Below the pieces are notes generated by a model. That model saw nothing but the letters and a program-made list of their open reading frames with translations, did not search any database and was not told where the DNA came from. DNA of 64,000 bases from Apostichopus japonicus (Eukaryota > Echinodermata > Holothuroidea > Aspidochirotida > Stichopodidae), in NCBI RefSeq assembly GCF_037975245.1, contig NC_092569.1:28162168-28226167 (forward strand). Reading direction: 5' to 3'. Position 1 is the stretch's first letter, and the number at the start of each line of letters is the position of its first letter. The position numbers and the translations under genes are program-made. Positions 13,619 through 28,746 of the stretch are shown in pieces.

Positions 13619-13710
13619 TTCTTCTGTTGCATTTGGAATGTTTACGATCTTTATGTTAAAGAGTTGCCAATGTTCTCTGTTATTTAGAGTTTCATCAAAA
13701 TTATGACTTT
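13619..13710 (-). CDS. Candidate internal exon, unknown gene
   Basis: A strong minus-strand acceptor (TTTTTTTTACAG) is followed by 92 nt that stay open (2 + 30 codons) up to GAAGAA/GTAAAT, a good donor. The encoded segment contains REHWQLFNIKIVNIPNATEE and has one N-glycosylation sequon. Incoming phase 1 and outgoing phase 0 do not join directly to the PAN-like exon, so at least one more exon would be needed. No family is recognised, and chance splice-like sites remain possible. Confidence 0.25.
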
Positions 13711-16700
13711 CTGTAAAAAAAATATATAAAAAAAATAAATTGGTTCTTCCGTAAAGATGGTAATTATTATATATTATAAAGAAAAACAAAATCGTTTTTG
13801 TTGACTTAAAGATGCAAAACATCCAACCATTTGATTCAAATTTTAGCACGTTCAATATTTGTATATATATATATATCAGTCGGCCAGACACATACAGGTT
13901 TTCCATGCTTTGGAGTTCGCGCAAAGGTAGCCCTGAAAAAAAAATTATATTTTCATTTTGGTCACTAATTAAAATTAGATTGAAATTAAACACCTGAAGA
14001 ATGAATTCGGATTTTTATTTTGTTCGTATTAGTAGATGTACCAGCATATCTCTTATTTGTTTGAATACTCATCACCTTTGAATTCCTCACATCCTATCAT
14101 CGATGGATGGATGGATTGGTTGCTTGTTGAATTGGAGAAATATTGGCCACATATACTGGAATCGTCAACAATAAATTAGTGATCTCTTCAACAACATTCT
14201 CACAAGTCCGTTGGAAAGCCCAACATCCAATGGAGAGAATCGCCTCATATGATATGTTGAGAAGTTAAGATTATATACGGTTAAACAAAAACAATACAAA
14301 AACGATGAAAAAAGGAAACGAAATCAAGTCAATGTATCTGTATTTGCAGAGTTTTGTTTGCTTTGTTCAGTTCTTTGATGTGCTGTTCCTTTTTCTGTTT
14401 TTCTTCAATTTTTTTGGTGTAAATCGACCACACTGAATCGTACCGTTTACGCGAGCTGCAAACACTTGTCTATGTCACATTAATAGGCTATATATATATA
14501 TATATATATATATATCATACGGAATGTTTTAGATATACAGACTGTGTCTCAATTGTATGAAATTAATACTTAATTTTAATTTAAAAACTCTAATGATATC
14601 AATCATATTCCAAAGTATTATCAATAAATTTCTTAACATGAATATTTCTTTCCGTCAAGAGAAACTTTATAATATGTTAGACATTTTACTTTACCTCTCG
14701 ATATGAGACCTCCTGTTTCTTGAGTGGAAGGTCAACCGAGTCATAACCAGTCCACGCCACGAAAATAGATTGGATGGTAATATCTCTGAGATGATGAGAT
14801 CAAAATCGATCGATAGAATCGATAAGCCATATCCAATTAATGAGGGGAAAAAATCAAATTAAAATATTACAAGATGAAAATTTGTTATGTTTTATTGCAG
14901 GTCTAGTGTTATTGATTATAATTCAGAAAGATAAAATCAATTCTCTATGCCAAAGATCGTCGCAATAATATTCCCTAATACTATAACGTATAGAAGTCCG
15001 ATGCTGTTGCAACACAAGTAGCGTCAATACCAATTTATACGACAACGCAACAGGGAGTTGAACCCGTGGACGCAAACCGATGTTCCTTCTCGTTAGCTTT
15101 GTTAGTGGTCACTTGCATACATTGTTTCAATAACAAGTCGATTGTCATTTTTAGAAATACCGAAGGTTAAACTACGGGAAGGTCGCATATGGTGAAGATT
15201 GCAGGATGGGTTGATAACAACACGCTTGTTTATAACCTAGGAAACAGTACAACAGGACAAAGCAACTGAGCTAAACTTATTTTCAAGTTATTCAGTGACT
15301 CAGGGCTTCTTGTTTGTCACATCAAAATGAGTTTTATTTTTTCAAAAAACTATCAACCTTTTGATATAGTAGAGTGAACTAAATATGGGCATTGAGATAG
15401 ACTACTGAGATAGACCGACTGCCCGACTAAGCCCCCTTCCCACCCACCCGCCCCCCACCCACACACGCACACCGCAAAGTGTACAGCTAACGAGGCGAAC
15501 AATGAATAAATGTGTTCTTTTAACATCTGGTGATCGTTTATGCCTGCAGGCCTGGTGAGAGGAAGGGGTCAAACGAATGCAATGCATGTGTAGAGTGAAT
15601 TAGAGAGTCCGGGTAATTATTAGATAAATACTTCGATAAAGGCCCTCGAAGCCCCTGCGTCTAGATCCGGTCTCATGCAAACTTATTTTCCTGTGATTGG
15701 TGTAGGGAGGGGTCTGGGGTCCTCCTCTAGAATAAAAGTTTACACGTCAAGTTTTGCATTCTGATGCATATTTAGACTATAAGATACGTCTACAACTAGC
15801 TGTAAACGCAAGGTTAAGCTAGTAAATATTCATATTGTTTTTGGTGAGGTTTAACGCGGGGAGGGGTCGGGGAGGTTGATGTACACCCGTAGCATTAATA
15901 TAAGTCTTCCCCGACAGAATGTAAACAAATCTACCGACTAAACCATTTTACTCCGACTGACGATGATAGGTGGGGCGGGGGGGTGGTGGTTTCCCTTCCC
16001 TTAGTAAGCACGTTACTGGTAGCCGCACACGTTCGATGTTGTCGCTGATTGCTAGTCATTTCACAATGATAAAACGGTATGACTGAAGCCGACGCAACTT
16101 AAAACTGGCCTTGATAAGTTGTTCCCTTATAAGTAGACAAACAGTGCCCGAGTTAGTATCTTACGTATAATGAAACGTCGTTGTTATGAATGATGGATAC
16201 CATGCAGTCTATCTTTCTATCATGAACATAAATTATGCCATTACTTGTAGTCTCCTTACTTTATTGCTGTGAAATCGTTAAGTTTAAATGTCAAGGTTTA
16301 CTTTCTGTTCAAGTTGTATTTTTTCGTTATATCCGTTTTAGTCTGCAGTGGTGTGCACAAACATGATATTATAATATGCACAGGACTTTACTCTAATGAA
16401 ACGATGAAATGAGGAACAAAAACAAAACCATTGAAAATGGTTTGCCGGTGATGAAATAAAACACTACAATAGATTTTGTTGAATAACTAAAACCTTTTGT
16501 CATGCATATAATTGTATGATTGATCGATACACTATGTAGGTTCAGTCACATGCTTATAACACCATAGATCTCTATAGGGTGACAATATAGGGTATCTATA
16601 TATTTATACATGTGTAAATATAAATACGCCTTGGCAAGAAAAATAAACATATATCAACCCAACGTATAATACAGCTATATAAATTTGGGGGCAAGAGTCT

Positions 16701-16855
16701 AAGAAAGTTTTCCCCAGCCCCCCCCCCACCCACAAATCGACGCTCAACTTTATGCCGTGAGTATGAAATGTGTATTACAAACACATCATTGCTTATGCAA
16801 AGCAGGTTATTACATACCTCATTCTCACCTCAATATGGATTCATATTATAATACT
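13711..16855. other. Intergenic, no supported gene
   Basis: AT-rich with small TA runs (13861-13876, 14491-14515) and C/G-rich patches near 15430 and 15970. No coding signal beyond short ORFs. Confidence 0.4.
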
Positions 16856-16863
16856 GGTTCAAT

Positions 16864-17589
16864 CAGGGGCGTAGCCAGGTTTTTTGTGCATGTGTGTGGG
16901 GGGAGGGGGAGGGGGCGGGGAGGGATGGGATGGGCAAATTCAAATTTCTGTCCCCATTTTCAGGCACATAGCAGTGTATTGCCGTCCTGGTTGAGGGGTA
17001 TAAGGGGAGGGGTGTTTTTGTTTTTCGAAAATTGCTAAGGTGACTAATGGTGCTATCATTTCCATTTTTTTAAAACTACATTCGTGTACTTAAATTTTCC
17101 TTTTTGGGTACAAAATCAATAATCAATTTTGGGGGTAAAAACGAAAAAATAACGTGCGTACCTCTGCGTTGGAAAACCATCCTGTTATATCACATATTGA
17201 AATAAAAATTATATGTGAATACAAAAATATGGCCACTCAGAGAGACGCTGCAACCGCGCGCGTAGCGCACATATCTTTGAGGTGACCGTTCATTACATTC
17301 TCTTTGGTGGTTGAACACCCACCCCCACCTGCCCCGCCCCCCCCACCCGCACGTAGGGCACATATTCTTGAGGTGACTTTTCGCACTTTTCATTACATTG
17401 TCTTTAATAGTTGACCCCCCCCCTCCATCATCGGCCCCTTCCCCAAGGTTCGAGGACATTTAGATTCTTTTTTTTTGCTCCTATTGATTTTACACCGTCG
17501 CCCATCGCGTCCCCAAAACTTTCTGTGGGAGCAAGCTGTTCCCTGCCCACCCACCCACACCCCCCTCCCTCGCGCTGGCTACGCCACTG
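16864..17589. mobile_element. Non-autonomous hAT-like element B
   Basis: Left terminus CAGGGGCGTAGCCAGG and right terminus CTGGCTACGCCACTG are inverted repeats. Flanking 8-mers GGTTCAAT (16856-16863) and GGTTTAAT (17590-17597) match at 7 of 8 positions, the length expected for hAT. The element is 726 bp, and its C- and G-rich interior encodes nothing recognisable. Confidence 0.8.
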
Positions 17590-17597
17590 GGTTTAAT

Positions 17598-20500
17598 CTT
17601 TCAGTAAAGATGATCATGTGAAGTGAGTGGCATAAGTATATAAAAAGCATTTTTGTTCTTTGTTCCATTTTTCATTATCCAACTCTTTAAAAAATGTAAT
17701 GAGAAGTATAGCAGTATAATAATTCAATAACATTTGCATTCTCAACTCGCTATTTACGTAGCCGAATATCTGAATATGTAGGTGATAGATTTTAACAGTA
17801 ACACATCTAATTAACAGGCGATTGATTACGAACAGAATATAACTGAATGTGTTCCTCCGGTATGTAAATACAAAATGATAAATTCAGGTGTATTAACCAC
17901 TGCAATGTTCTTTTCCTAACGTTCTTTTGTATTCATATTACGAATAATATGTAGTCTGCCAAAGTTGCCTCCCAGATTGCCTTGAATAGAACTTACCATG
18001 CACTTGAAGTTGCATCTAAACATTCTTAATATTGAGATCACACGTTTTAGAAATATAGACTTCCAAAACCAAAAATGATAAGTTAGAAGAATTAAAATTC
18101 AGTAAAATCACTTTGCAGGGGAAAACTAGGACTTTGCGTCACTTGATAAGCTCTTGCTTTATTAATTGATTAACACAGCTAATAAGCATGTTAGGGCATT
18201 CTAATGGTAGACGCATATGCTGAGTGCAAGCCATATGGGAAGTTTAGGTGTAAATTAATTGTTAGGTTTGTTTTATCATTATTTGTTTTACAGGCCAAAA
18301 AGGGACCTACTGGAGGGACGGGGAGAGGGGGGGCGGGGTGTTGGCAAATAAATGGGTGGGCCGTGTAGGGGACTGTGCCTCAATATTTTTAGTTAAACAT
18401 TGGGGCACTGATAGGCCTATATGAAACATATAGATGTAATCAATATATGGCATAACTTCATATTAGGCTGCTATTCACTGTTCACGCAGGTTAAGTCTGA
18501 AGAGCTCTCTATACGGTTATTATTTTTCTAACAAAACTCTTTGAAACCAAACCAAACACATCGCATCCACAATCGTGCATATGCGTGATAAACGTTTAAA
18601 ATAAGCCTTGTGTTCTCTTTGAACGCCAGTCCTATAATACTGCCTATAATCTTTAAGTTCCACACTACTGCCTAATGAAATCAGAATAAGTGATTATGAT
18701 CATATCGCTAAAACAAACTGAAAAAGGCGCATACTGTCCATGCAGGCGTTCACATTATCGTAATCCTTATACTTAAATTGAGGAAATGGAAACCTCACGG
18801 GGACAGCTTCTCCCCCCACCCCACACACACACACCCGCTTCCACCCCACCCCAACCCCCACCCCTCGCAGGCAACGGCCCTGTACTAGGCATCAGTTAAC
18901 TTAATCAACAATAAAAAAATTTGTGAACATATGTTGATAACTATATACTAAACTAACTAGAACTTGAGGTATAATGAGTAACATGGTTATTACAACAGCA
19001 TGACTAGCAGCTTAACACCCAGGCTAATTAGCACCATATCTGTCTCAGAACTCCTGTGAATTATATAATTATCTCAAGAGGCATTGCTAACAAAACTGAG
19101 CGGACAATATAATTTACATATAGTGTTATATTGCTTGCACGTCATAATTTAACACAAACAAACAAAATATGGAAAAATAATATACTGGAAAGAAGATTAG
19201 CGAAATCTGCGGGCTTTCATTATGTGTATTAAATCTGTTACAGAAATTAAGATTGAATCACATACAAGCGATAACGCCTCGACGTTGGTATATGAGGTGG
19301 TTTCACGAACTTCTATACAATTTAAATCCTACCCACTTGACTTTATATACACAACCGTGAAATATAAACGAAATAAAAGTATGAATATGCCAAGAAAGAT
19401 TTCAACGAGCCGTTTTATATCATTATAAACGTAAAATAAAATTGGTATACATTTTCCCGTCAAAACGGTTAACATGTGTTACAGTCAGTGATAGCAACGC
19501 ATACATAGATTTCTGGCCAACAATAAGTAAAGAGTCAGATTTAATCGTTTCAAATTGCACATTTTCGTCTTAATAATGTATATCGTATTTGGCTTAGAGC
19601 AATGCCTTAAAATAAATATTGATACGTACCTTATTTTTCTTTCGGAAGTAGCTTAACAAAAGCTCAAAACTTGTCAATTTGACCACAGTTGGTTCAGCGA
19701 AAGATTGTGTGATACCAACACTACGAGGGCAAAAAAAATGACATTTGCATTGTTGCGTATTATTGAACCGTTTACATCACTGCATGCCGCAAAGGACACT
19801 GGGAAGAAAATCATTTTAGAGGCGTTCATGAACGAAGCACGCATGCATTTTGTGTCACCCGATTCACATCGTATCAAACAATAATATTGCATCGTAACAA
19901 TATAATATAAAACAGCCACAATAATATTGTTGCATATCAGGGTACAATGATTTTTTATCTGACAATTATATATATCAATTATGTACAATAGTATTGTAAC
20001 ATTTGAATCGGCTATAGTTGTGCTTCCCCTAATGACATGGTATAGCGTATATGCTTGATCAACGGGATTTTTTGCGGGCTCAGGATAAGAATAAAATTTT
20101 ATACTGCTCGCATAAGCATTGTCTTTGCATAGAAAGTTTCATTATATTTTCCAGACTAACACCATCTACCAATACTACATACGATTTTCTTCATTCTTCT
20201 TCCCACTAGAAGTTGGCATCTTTAGTTTATATAATTATAAAAGCTCATTTTGATAAAAATTATTTGTTTGTGACATTATAGTGAGACATACCAGAATTAA
20301 CTGAAAATTAAGGAAACGAAATGCATGACACCTACATAGGTTTCTTAGCGATAGCTTTTCTTTTTACTTTCAGTATCTTTAGATCGACTCAGGTTTTCCA
20401 CATTAAGTATGTTGTACATAGATTCCAAAAAGTTCTAAGCCCCTTCCCCATTGCCCACCCACCCACCCGCCCCTCCCAAGCAAGGTTTTCAGTGCTGCAA

Positions 20501-23500
20501 TTGAATATATGCCTTTGCATTTTGGAACTTATAATTTTAGCTACGGGCGTAAAGCTTCTTTTTTTTCATATTTGAGTAGATGGGAGAAAATTTCCAAAAG
20601 ATTGAACTATTTCACTTTTGTAGAAAAAAAAATGAGTTAAAAGCCTTCAAGGACATGTGCAGTGTCTTTTCACTCTCATTCCTGCTCTGACTGATTCATA
20701 CGATGGTTGAAAAAAGAACCTCATTCCAAAATCTCGAATTATATATAATAATAAAATTACTTCATCATTAGTAGAATGAACATATACTAATGACAATTTC
20801 ATATAAAACATCTTATTTTTAAGGTGAATTGATACACATTTCAATGCTAATCCAATTCCATAACAAATGAATTCATTAGCATGCGCTGGTTATGCATAAG
20901 TCGAACATTTTGAACTTTTCAAATTTGCTCTTCACGTATATGCTTTACACTACAGTCCTACATGAAAAAGCGTTCGGCCCAACGATATGTTGAGTTGAAT
21001 CAAATAAAAGTAATAACTCACCCAATTACATTCATCCCTCTTTAGTTGAGAGTATTACGCAAATTTTTGGCAAAATAAAACTTGAACAGATCAAACTGAA
21101 AAATTGTCAATATCGTAGACTTGGGCCATGCAGGTCTAAAGATGACAGAAGTTCCCAGATGATTTTATTTTTGGTTTCATTAAGGTTTTTATTGATACAT
21201 GTGGTGTTTGTGAATATTGTTTGTAAAATACGTTTCTAATATCACCATAAACTGCATAGCATTGTGTCATGGTATTCGAAGGCAAGAGTATAGGCTACGT
21301 ATACTTTCACAGAAAAACAATTGTGATAAGAAACTACAAGATTTAAAGTACTGGTTTTACAAACACATGAAACATTGCCAAAAATGGCAGCCTCATGAAA
21401 TGGCTTCTCCACAAAGGAGACGATTGTCCATGGCCGTTTTGACAACAGTCTTTCATCTTTACGACGAGTAATAACAGAAGGGCCCATGTTTATTCGTCTT
21501 CCTTCATATTTCTAAATTTCTATTTATGATATATAATGAAAAATCTTTTGTATGAATGAAAACTTGCTCGCCACTCAACTGTTCCTTAATTTGTTTTGTA
21601 CATACCCTAATTGTGTCGAGCCGCTTGATTTGCCGAATGTAAATAATATGCAAAACATATCTAAAACAAAACAAAAATAAATAAAGGTCATTAAACCTAG
21701 CAGTCGTCAATGACGTCTTATTTGGTGTAGAGAGCGATAATTAAAGGGGAGGGGTGTATGTAAACGCAGGGTTTACACTTCTGTTTATTTCTTATTAAGT
21801 GACGTCATGTTTTGTAGCTGTTTACTCGTCGCTCTTGGAAACTAAGGTAGCTCTAATTGTTTGCTAATCAATCAGAGAGAATGAGTTCTTCCTGTCAAAC
21901 TGTAATTATAGTTACAACTTGAAGGTATTTGTCACGCAAGAAATTCAAATCACAATACCGTTGGTCTATAATAACAATGTATTAAACGTTTTTTTTTTCT
22001 TTATGACTAATAAATCGTTTCTAAAGATTTTTGATGAGTGAGGTACTGTCAATAAATTTATCGATAAAATTACAATCGATGTCGCGGAGAAATCTTTCTC
22101 GCTTATGGTACACATTCTCTATATCGATTTACAAAAGCATGTCAGGTTCAAAAGTTTCCCTTATAGGAATCATTACTGCTATATATATATTTTTTGGCAA
22201 TTGGGTCGGGGGAGCGAAAAGGTTTCGCCTATTTGATGTTATGAACAAAAGAAAACTGATGATGTTAGAATGTAGACTTTTGAATTAAAAGTCCATATTG
22301 AATGTATACTATTGGGGCAATGAAATTGGGGTGGGGTAGGGTGGGGGCAGGGGTAGTTACAGTTATCTGTTCTGGCAATTTTTTGTTTGTTTTGGACATT
22401 ATGCATCCTTTGTAATATTAACAAACAGATTAAGCTGCGGGGTGGGCTAGCCTAACCTAAATTTCTTTCTAGGTCAAACTTACCTTAATCATTTGGGCTA
22501 AAAATTGGCCTTCTGTTTGTCATTGGTGATAATTTGATTGCATTTTTTTTTGCAATGTTAATAACAAACCAAACATTAAGTTTTTCTTCATAAAACAATA
22601 TGTAAAGAAAAATCAATGAAATGACAGACAATTGAAGATGAACATTAATGAACGTTAACAGGTTGCTATCACTTATACATTATGTTGCAACTCACAGCCT
22701 TGATGAGAACATAAAATGTGACATGAAAATCCCATAAATAACAAGCAAAACCAGTAATGTATAACAGACAACTGAGATTAACACTAACGAATGTTAGTGC
22801 AGGGTTTGCTTTTCTGTTATGGTATTGACGACCTAAAAATTCCATGCATGTGTTCATGTTTTGGTATAAAGAAAGTATAGACATTCGTCCTTCTACTATA
22901 AGCAGCTCACATGTTGCCGCAAAAGAAACTAATGCAATACATGGAGACGATATGGATTAGAGCTTCTTTTTTAATTTGCATTCTTGCTTATTTCCTTGTG
23001 TTTTGTTTTTCAATCTTTAAGTCATACTTGCCAAATTATTTTGCTTTTCATTATTTTTACATTATTTTCTTTATCTTGGATCGTTGTCTAATTTAATTAC
23101 ATAAGGTTGTAGCAACATTATACGCTTAGTATTCTGATAGGACCAATTTGAAAGACAATAACATCAAGGGGAATGGTTACTTCCCCCCCACCCCCCCCCC
23201 CCCACACACACACACGCACACACACTCCCACGTTGACCGTTTATTCAGTTAAAATAGGTTACATTCAATCAAACATATCTGGAATTAAATAAGGGGCAAA
23301 ATATTGAGAAGGGATTTCGATAAACAGTGTGGAATAATTTTCTCTCCAATATAATGTTCAATTAAAAGAATCTTCCTTCTAATTACTGGATAATTCCGAT
23401 TGACTAATTTCACCTTTCATATGGACAGATTCTCATCTTCAGTGTACGTTAAATGACTTTTACAAATTTACTGCCCATGCAGATTGGGAATTACCAAGAG

Positions 23501-26500
23501 AATATTAAGAAACAAAACGTCCATCCTCCAAACAATAGGCCTATACCTGACAAAATTATCCTTTAGATTCCCTGGACTATATATCGATTATCCAGTCGGT
23601 ATTCTTATATTCTGAAAATGTTACCGCTTTTGATGTTTATTTACTAAATTAGTTTAATTGTTAAATCGATAAACCACTAAATTTGTCTATTCCAACAAAC
23701 TGATATTTTAATGTCCGTATATAAAACGATGCGATTTCTTTGACCTGAAATCTGGTTTTCTTCTTGTGAGTTGTGTGTGTGCTTGTGTTTGTTTTTCTGC
23801 AAACGCAACTCGAAAAAAATGTAATATCGAAGGGTTTTGGTCGTAATATGGATTTTCAAATGTTTATCGAATCGATAAAAACTTTAATATTGGTTATACT
23901 TTTCTATACTATTATCAGTTTCAGTTTCCATTGACGTACGCAGTTTTTAACCTGTTTCTCGATTGTCTGTTATATTGCCGACGAGCAAAAATGAGACTAT
24001 AGGTAAAAGTTGTTACTGAACAGTACAGGTTTTGTACTGTTTATATATCCTTCTTGCACTACCGTATCTAGTGTGTGGTTGTTAGACCCGACGCAATACA
24101 TTGATGTACCATAATTACCATATATGGAAAATAAACTGTTAAGCTGAAAAATGTTAAAGCTTTGGTTAAAAAAGATAAATGTTATATACCATATTTCGAC
24201 TGCAATAAACGGTTTTTGCAACAGCCAATTTTGAAGAAAATAAAGTTTCAAATGTTTACCGCATCGGTGCAAGTTGAAAGGGTGACCTAGTAGGCAGAAG
24301 GATAACAAGTGCTGGCTTTCCTAGTTTGTAAATATTTACTTTTTAATATACTTTTTAATGTCATGCACGCTCCTTTAAAGATAAATTGGTGATGGAGTCG
24401 AGATATATTTGTTAATCAAATGTTAACTCATTGCCTTATAAATTCTGATAACTCAACCAAAACATGTTGTTTATAACTTTATATATTAAGAACAGAGCAA
24501 TACTGGATGTCATCCAACACCATTTCTTTGTTCATGATAGGACATGCGATTTGACGCCATGGGGATCTTTTGTTTTATCCTAATAGTTTTGTGTTATACA
24601 TCTGAGGAACTAACCTAATTGATAAGATTATATAATCCAGTCATTTTAACTGATTGACCACGGCTGTTTAAAGGGTCATTCCTCATAGAATTATTTAGAA
24701 ATACGAATTGGGCTGATAGCAGTGTTATACCAACATATCAAAATTATGTTTGTGCCGAAAGCCATCCTTTAATATTACTTCTTCTGCTAGTGAGTGCCAT
24801 GGTCTACTATGGTCTATTATGAATAAACACAGACTTTTCAATGTGCGGTTTAGGCACGCGTGACAGACAATATACGCTTGTATAATATATATATATATAT
24901 ATATATATCCAGACGTGTTAAATATAATAGAAAACGACAACGAGAGCGTTTAATTAAGATGATATTTCAAAACTTCATTAAATTTTCATCTATTGGAATA
25001 AATTAAAAAAATAAATTGATAAAGGTTTTGTTTTTCTATCAATTTATACGTTTTCTAATAATTATTACAATTTCTTTCTCTTTACCAATATCATTTGATT
25101 TCGTAAATTCTTTCTTATACGAACTTTGGTTAATAGCAATCAACGGAAGGGTTGTAATCGGGCCAATAGAGGGGAGAAGGAAAATGAGAAGAAACAGTGA
25201 ATTTGATAGACAGTTATCGCCGCGGTTTTTGGAAAGATCGGCCCTGCTGAAGCGGCCTGCTGGGCGTATTAGGAGTACAAGAGTTGAGGTACCGGTATAG
25301 GTGTACCCAATGTCAATTACTCCTTACAAGGTAACGACTTCGAAAACAATCAAATACCTAACTGGAATGAAGAAAACACAAGTGGTTTGTGACGTTACTG
25401 TTTAGACTTGCTCAAGTACAGTACATTAAAGTAAGCTACGCTTGAAGCTGAAACTTGCTCCCAATTGAAATATCCTATTCCTTTAGCTATATATGCATGG
25501 AGAAGTTGTTTCATTGCATTCGTTGAAAACACTTTGACCAATGATGCATGGTGATTGATAGCGCTTCTTCTCTTTTAATACCTGCTCATTTGCATAATCA
25601 TGCATAAGTTACTTCTACTTCCAACCGATGTGTATACGAATTCAGTCAGCTTTAACAGCGGGAGAAACGTATAAGTTTGTACAGTCATTAACCTATGGAA
25701 ATGTATATTTCTACATCTTCATTCTTTTCAAAGGAATCTCAATTCTTTTCTCAAAATAGTTATTATCTCTAAGTTCTACATGTATCATCTATCTGCTCTT
25801 TATACTCTGACAAGTTATTTTATTCAATTTGTCATTCTCTTTCTGTGTTTTGTTGTTGTTTTGTTTCACAGTCACTAGAGCTTTGATAAACAGACTGTAT
25901 TGTTTCTTCTAGTGTCAATAATGTGTAATATTATGAAATTCTTTATTACAACTACTTTTGTCAGTGAGTTTATGTGCATATGAGAAATACATTCAATTGA
26001 ATTGAACATATTTTGTACAATGTTTATAAGCTCAAGGCATATCCAAATATTAATTCAAAGTCTTACGAATAGAGAAATGTCGATTTTTTACACTGAGTGA
26101 AAAGCTGTTCAGTATATATACGTTATAACAAAATGGGATTTCATGGAATTAATAAAAACGCGTGATATTTCCACTAAAATCTATATAAAATAGACAGTAT
26201 CTGCCAAAAATCAATCCACGTGGTCGTGTTCCTGAATAGCAGGGAGATTCATGGTCAAATTAAAAGTACATACTAAAGACAATGAGTAAACCACTTAGGA
26301 TCGACCGATTGGTTTTAGTGATCATGTGAGGTGTGCGGAAATTCTCTCTATACTTCATCAATTTACGTTATCGATATACATTGTTCCCTACATATTAACG
26401 ACCTTGCTTTAAGGCTTTCATCTGATTGTTAGGTGGAATTGAATATGCTAATATTGCGCTCGTATTTCAAGTAGCCACAATAATCCATTTCTCTCCTTAA

Positions 26501-27400
26501 TTTGATAGTTTTACTGAAGGATAACCAATGGCTCTGTGTTCAAACCAACATTCAAACAATTGAAATGCTGATTATGAAGTATAACATGTGGATGTTTTTA
26601 CCGGTATATTGATATTGAAATATAATGTCATGTACATGGGATACTTGTAATGCATTTCTGTGAGATGTTCGTCCAACTCAAACGGCACAAAGGGCAAGTG
26701 GGAAAATTAAGACGCTCTTACAGTGGAGTTTGTAAGACTTATAGTGACCTTAATTCTGTTTATTGAATAAAACTGGTCTCTGTATTTCTTAACAACATAT
26801 GCAGGATTGCATTAGGGAATGTAGACAAAGACTTACTACAGTCCTATTTCTACGATCAATATATCCAGATGTTGGACAAATTTGAATAATAATAATATAA
26901 GGAAACAACTATCCTGTGGGTTTGTCAATGAATATAATAATCTATACACGATTGGGGCATTTTTAAATGACTGTTTCGTAATGATTGGCAGGTTGAAAGT
27001 CACACTTGAAAGACGGCAGACCTGTTTTGTGTTTGGCCTTTCTATGCCTGGATTACGAAATTGGTAAAAAGAAGTAAAAAACTTGAAGTTTTGTTAATGA
27101 AAAGGAACCTTAATGATGAATGAATGATTATTGTAAAAAAAACATATTCAAATTCTCAAATGAGCTAGGGAGAATTTAATAAATGGTGTTATATGATTTA
27201 ACACGTGGTGTAAATATTATTCAATCGTTGGATTATGATGTTTCATTTTTCATATAATGATAATCAACTATCTATTCAAATATAGGAGATGTTTTATGGA
27301 ACATTGACCTTGAATACTTATATATTTAGTTCTTATAGCTTGTAGAACCGGACACCACATAAGCAAATTTTAAACTTTTTTCTGTGTCTCTCTCATCACT
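17598..27400. other. Long intergenic stretch, no supported gene
   Basis: AT-rich DNA with C/CA-rich runs near 18812-18860 and 23185-23226, and TA runs near 22175 and 24886-24908. None of the short ORFs has a recognisable domain together with splice sites. One 48-codon plus-strand ORF at about 19739-19885 has no match I can name. Confidence 0.4.
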
Positions 27401-27460
27401 CCTATAACTGAATCGATTGGTAAGAGATCAATACATACACACATACACACGCATATGTAT

Positions 27461-27475
27461 ATATATATTTATATA

Positions 27476-27560
<85 letters not shown>
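27461..27560. repeat. (TA)n microsatellite
   Basis: About 100 bp of almost pure TA. It borders the left arm of the inverted tRNA-like repeat. Confidence 0.9.
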
Positions 27561-27640
27561 GAAAATCGTAATGAGTTGGAAAAACAAGAACAGTGAAAAA
27601 ACTTTCAGCCTCCACCGGGATTCGAACCACGGACCTTCCG

Positions 27641-27702
<62 letters not shown>

Positions 27703-27810
27703 ATCTCTTACTAATCGATATATAGGTTAGTTTGTCCGCATATGAAGCGGCAGGCCCGGTTTCGCATCCCGGTGGGGGTTGGAAGTCTTCCACTGTTCAG
27801 GATTTTCCAA
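27561..27810. mobile_element. Inverted pair of tRNA-like SINE pieces around (TA)n
   Basis: The left arm (27561-27645) reads, on the minus strand, GGTTCGAATCCCGGTGGAGG, a perfect pol III box B. The right arm (27722-27810) reads, on the plus strand, GGTTTCGCATCCCGGTGGGG, a slightly decayed version. Beyond box B both arms share matching sequence (AACAGTG, GAGTTGGAAAA). A second (TA)n run at 27641-27700 fills the loop. The acceptor stem and anticodon arm are not tRNA-like enough for a functional tRNA gene. Confidence 0.7.
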
Positions 27811-28738
27811 CTCCCTATCTATCTATCTCTCTATCTATCTATATATAGATATATTCAATATATATAGAAATATATTCCAAATCTCAAATAAAGGGGAAAT
27901 GCTCAAACTTAAGGGAAACGATTATACGTTTATTTAGTACATTTGGGTTATATTTTGGCTGTTATTTTCAAGTGAAGCATATTATAGCTGAGAAGGTATT
28001 ACTGTTCAGTCTGTTATTATAACCATTGTGTATAACCATTATTATGTATAACCATTATAACCATGTAGCATATAGATAATACGGGGTGCTAGTGAAGTCA
28101 ATGGGAGTTTAATTAACTAAATAAAGGGGATTGTCGGTTTTAGAAACCAGTAAGTATAATCAACACGATTACTTACCTCTTACTTACCTCAAGCCCTAAT
28201 GTTTCTACTTTTTTTTCTCCTAAATAATAATTTATGAGTGGATAAGTCAACCTCTTGGCATAACGAGTGGGTTGAAACAATATATACACGTTTTAATCAG
28301 TGAAAGAAATTGAGAAATAAAAAAAAATAGCACGGTTATGCTCTTGGGGATATTTTTAAGTCTCTTTTTTCAGCGTCTGTTAGTTTGACAAATAAGCATC
28401 TGTACAGTGTTCTATATTTGGGGCAGTGCACACGTGATCCATCTCAGGTTGGAGATTTGGACGCAAAGTGAATCCTTTGCGCCACAACCATGTTCGTAGA
28501 TACCTTAAAAATGTGGGGAGTTGAAGTTATTTCAAGTTGTTATTTTCTCTTATCATGGCGCATCCTGGGTGAAGCTGCATTTTCGGGTTATTTGGGATAA
28601 ATATATGAAACCTCTAAGCTGCTCTTTTAAGACACTCAAATATAACATTACAAGGCCTAAATTATCGACGGGTTTGTCCAAGATTGATTTCAACCCCAAC
28701 CAGTTAAACCAACTCAATATGATCCTCTGTTTAACACC
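27811..28738. other. Intergenic, nothing recognised
   Basis: Starts with a short (TATC)n run. No gene is supported. Confidence 0.4.
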
Positions 28739-28746
28739 CCTTCAGC

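Noticed and set aside
27402-27587. Tyr-Ile repeat ORF
   Set aside because: Translation of a (TA)n microsatellite.
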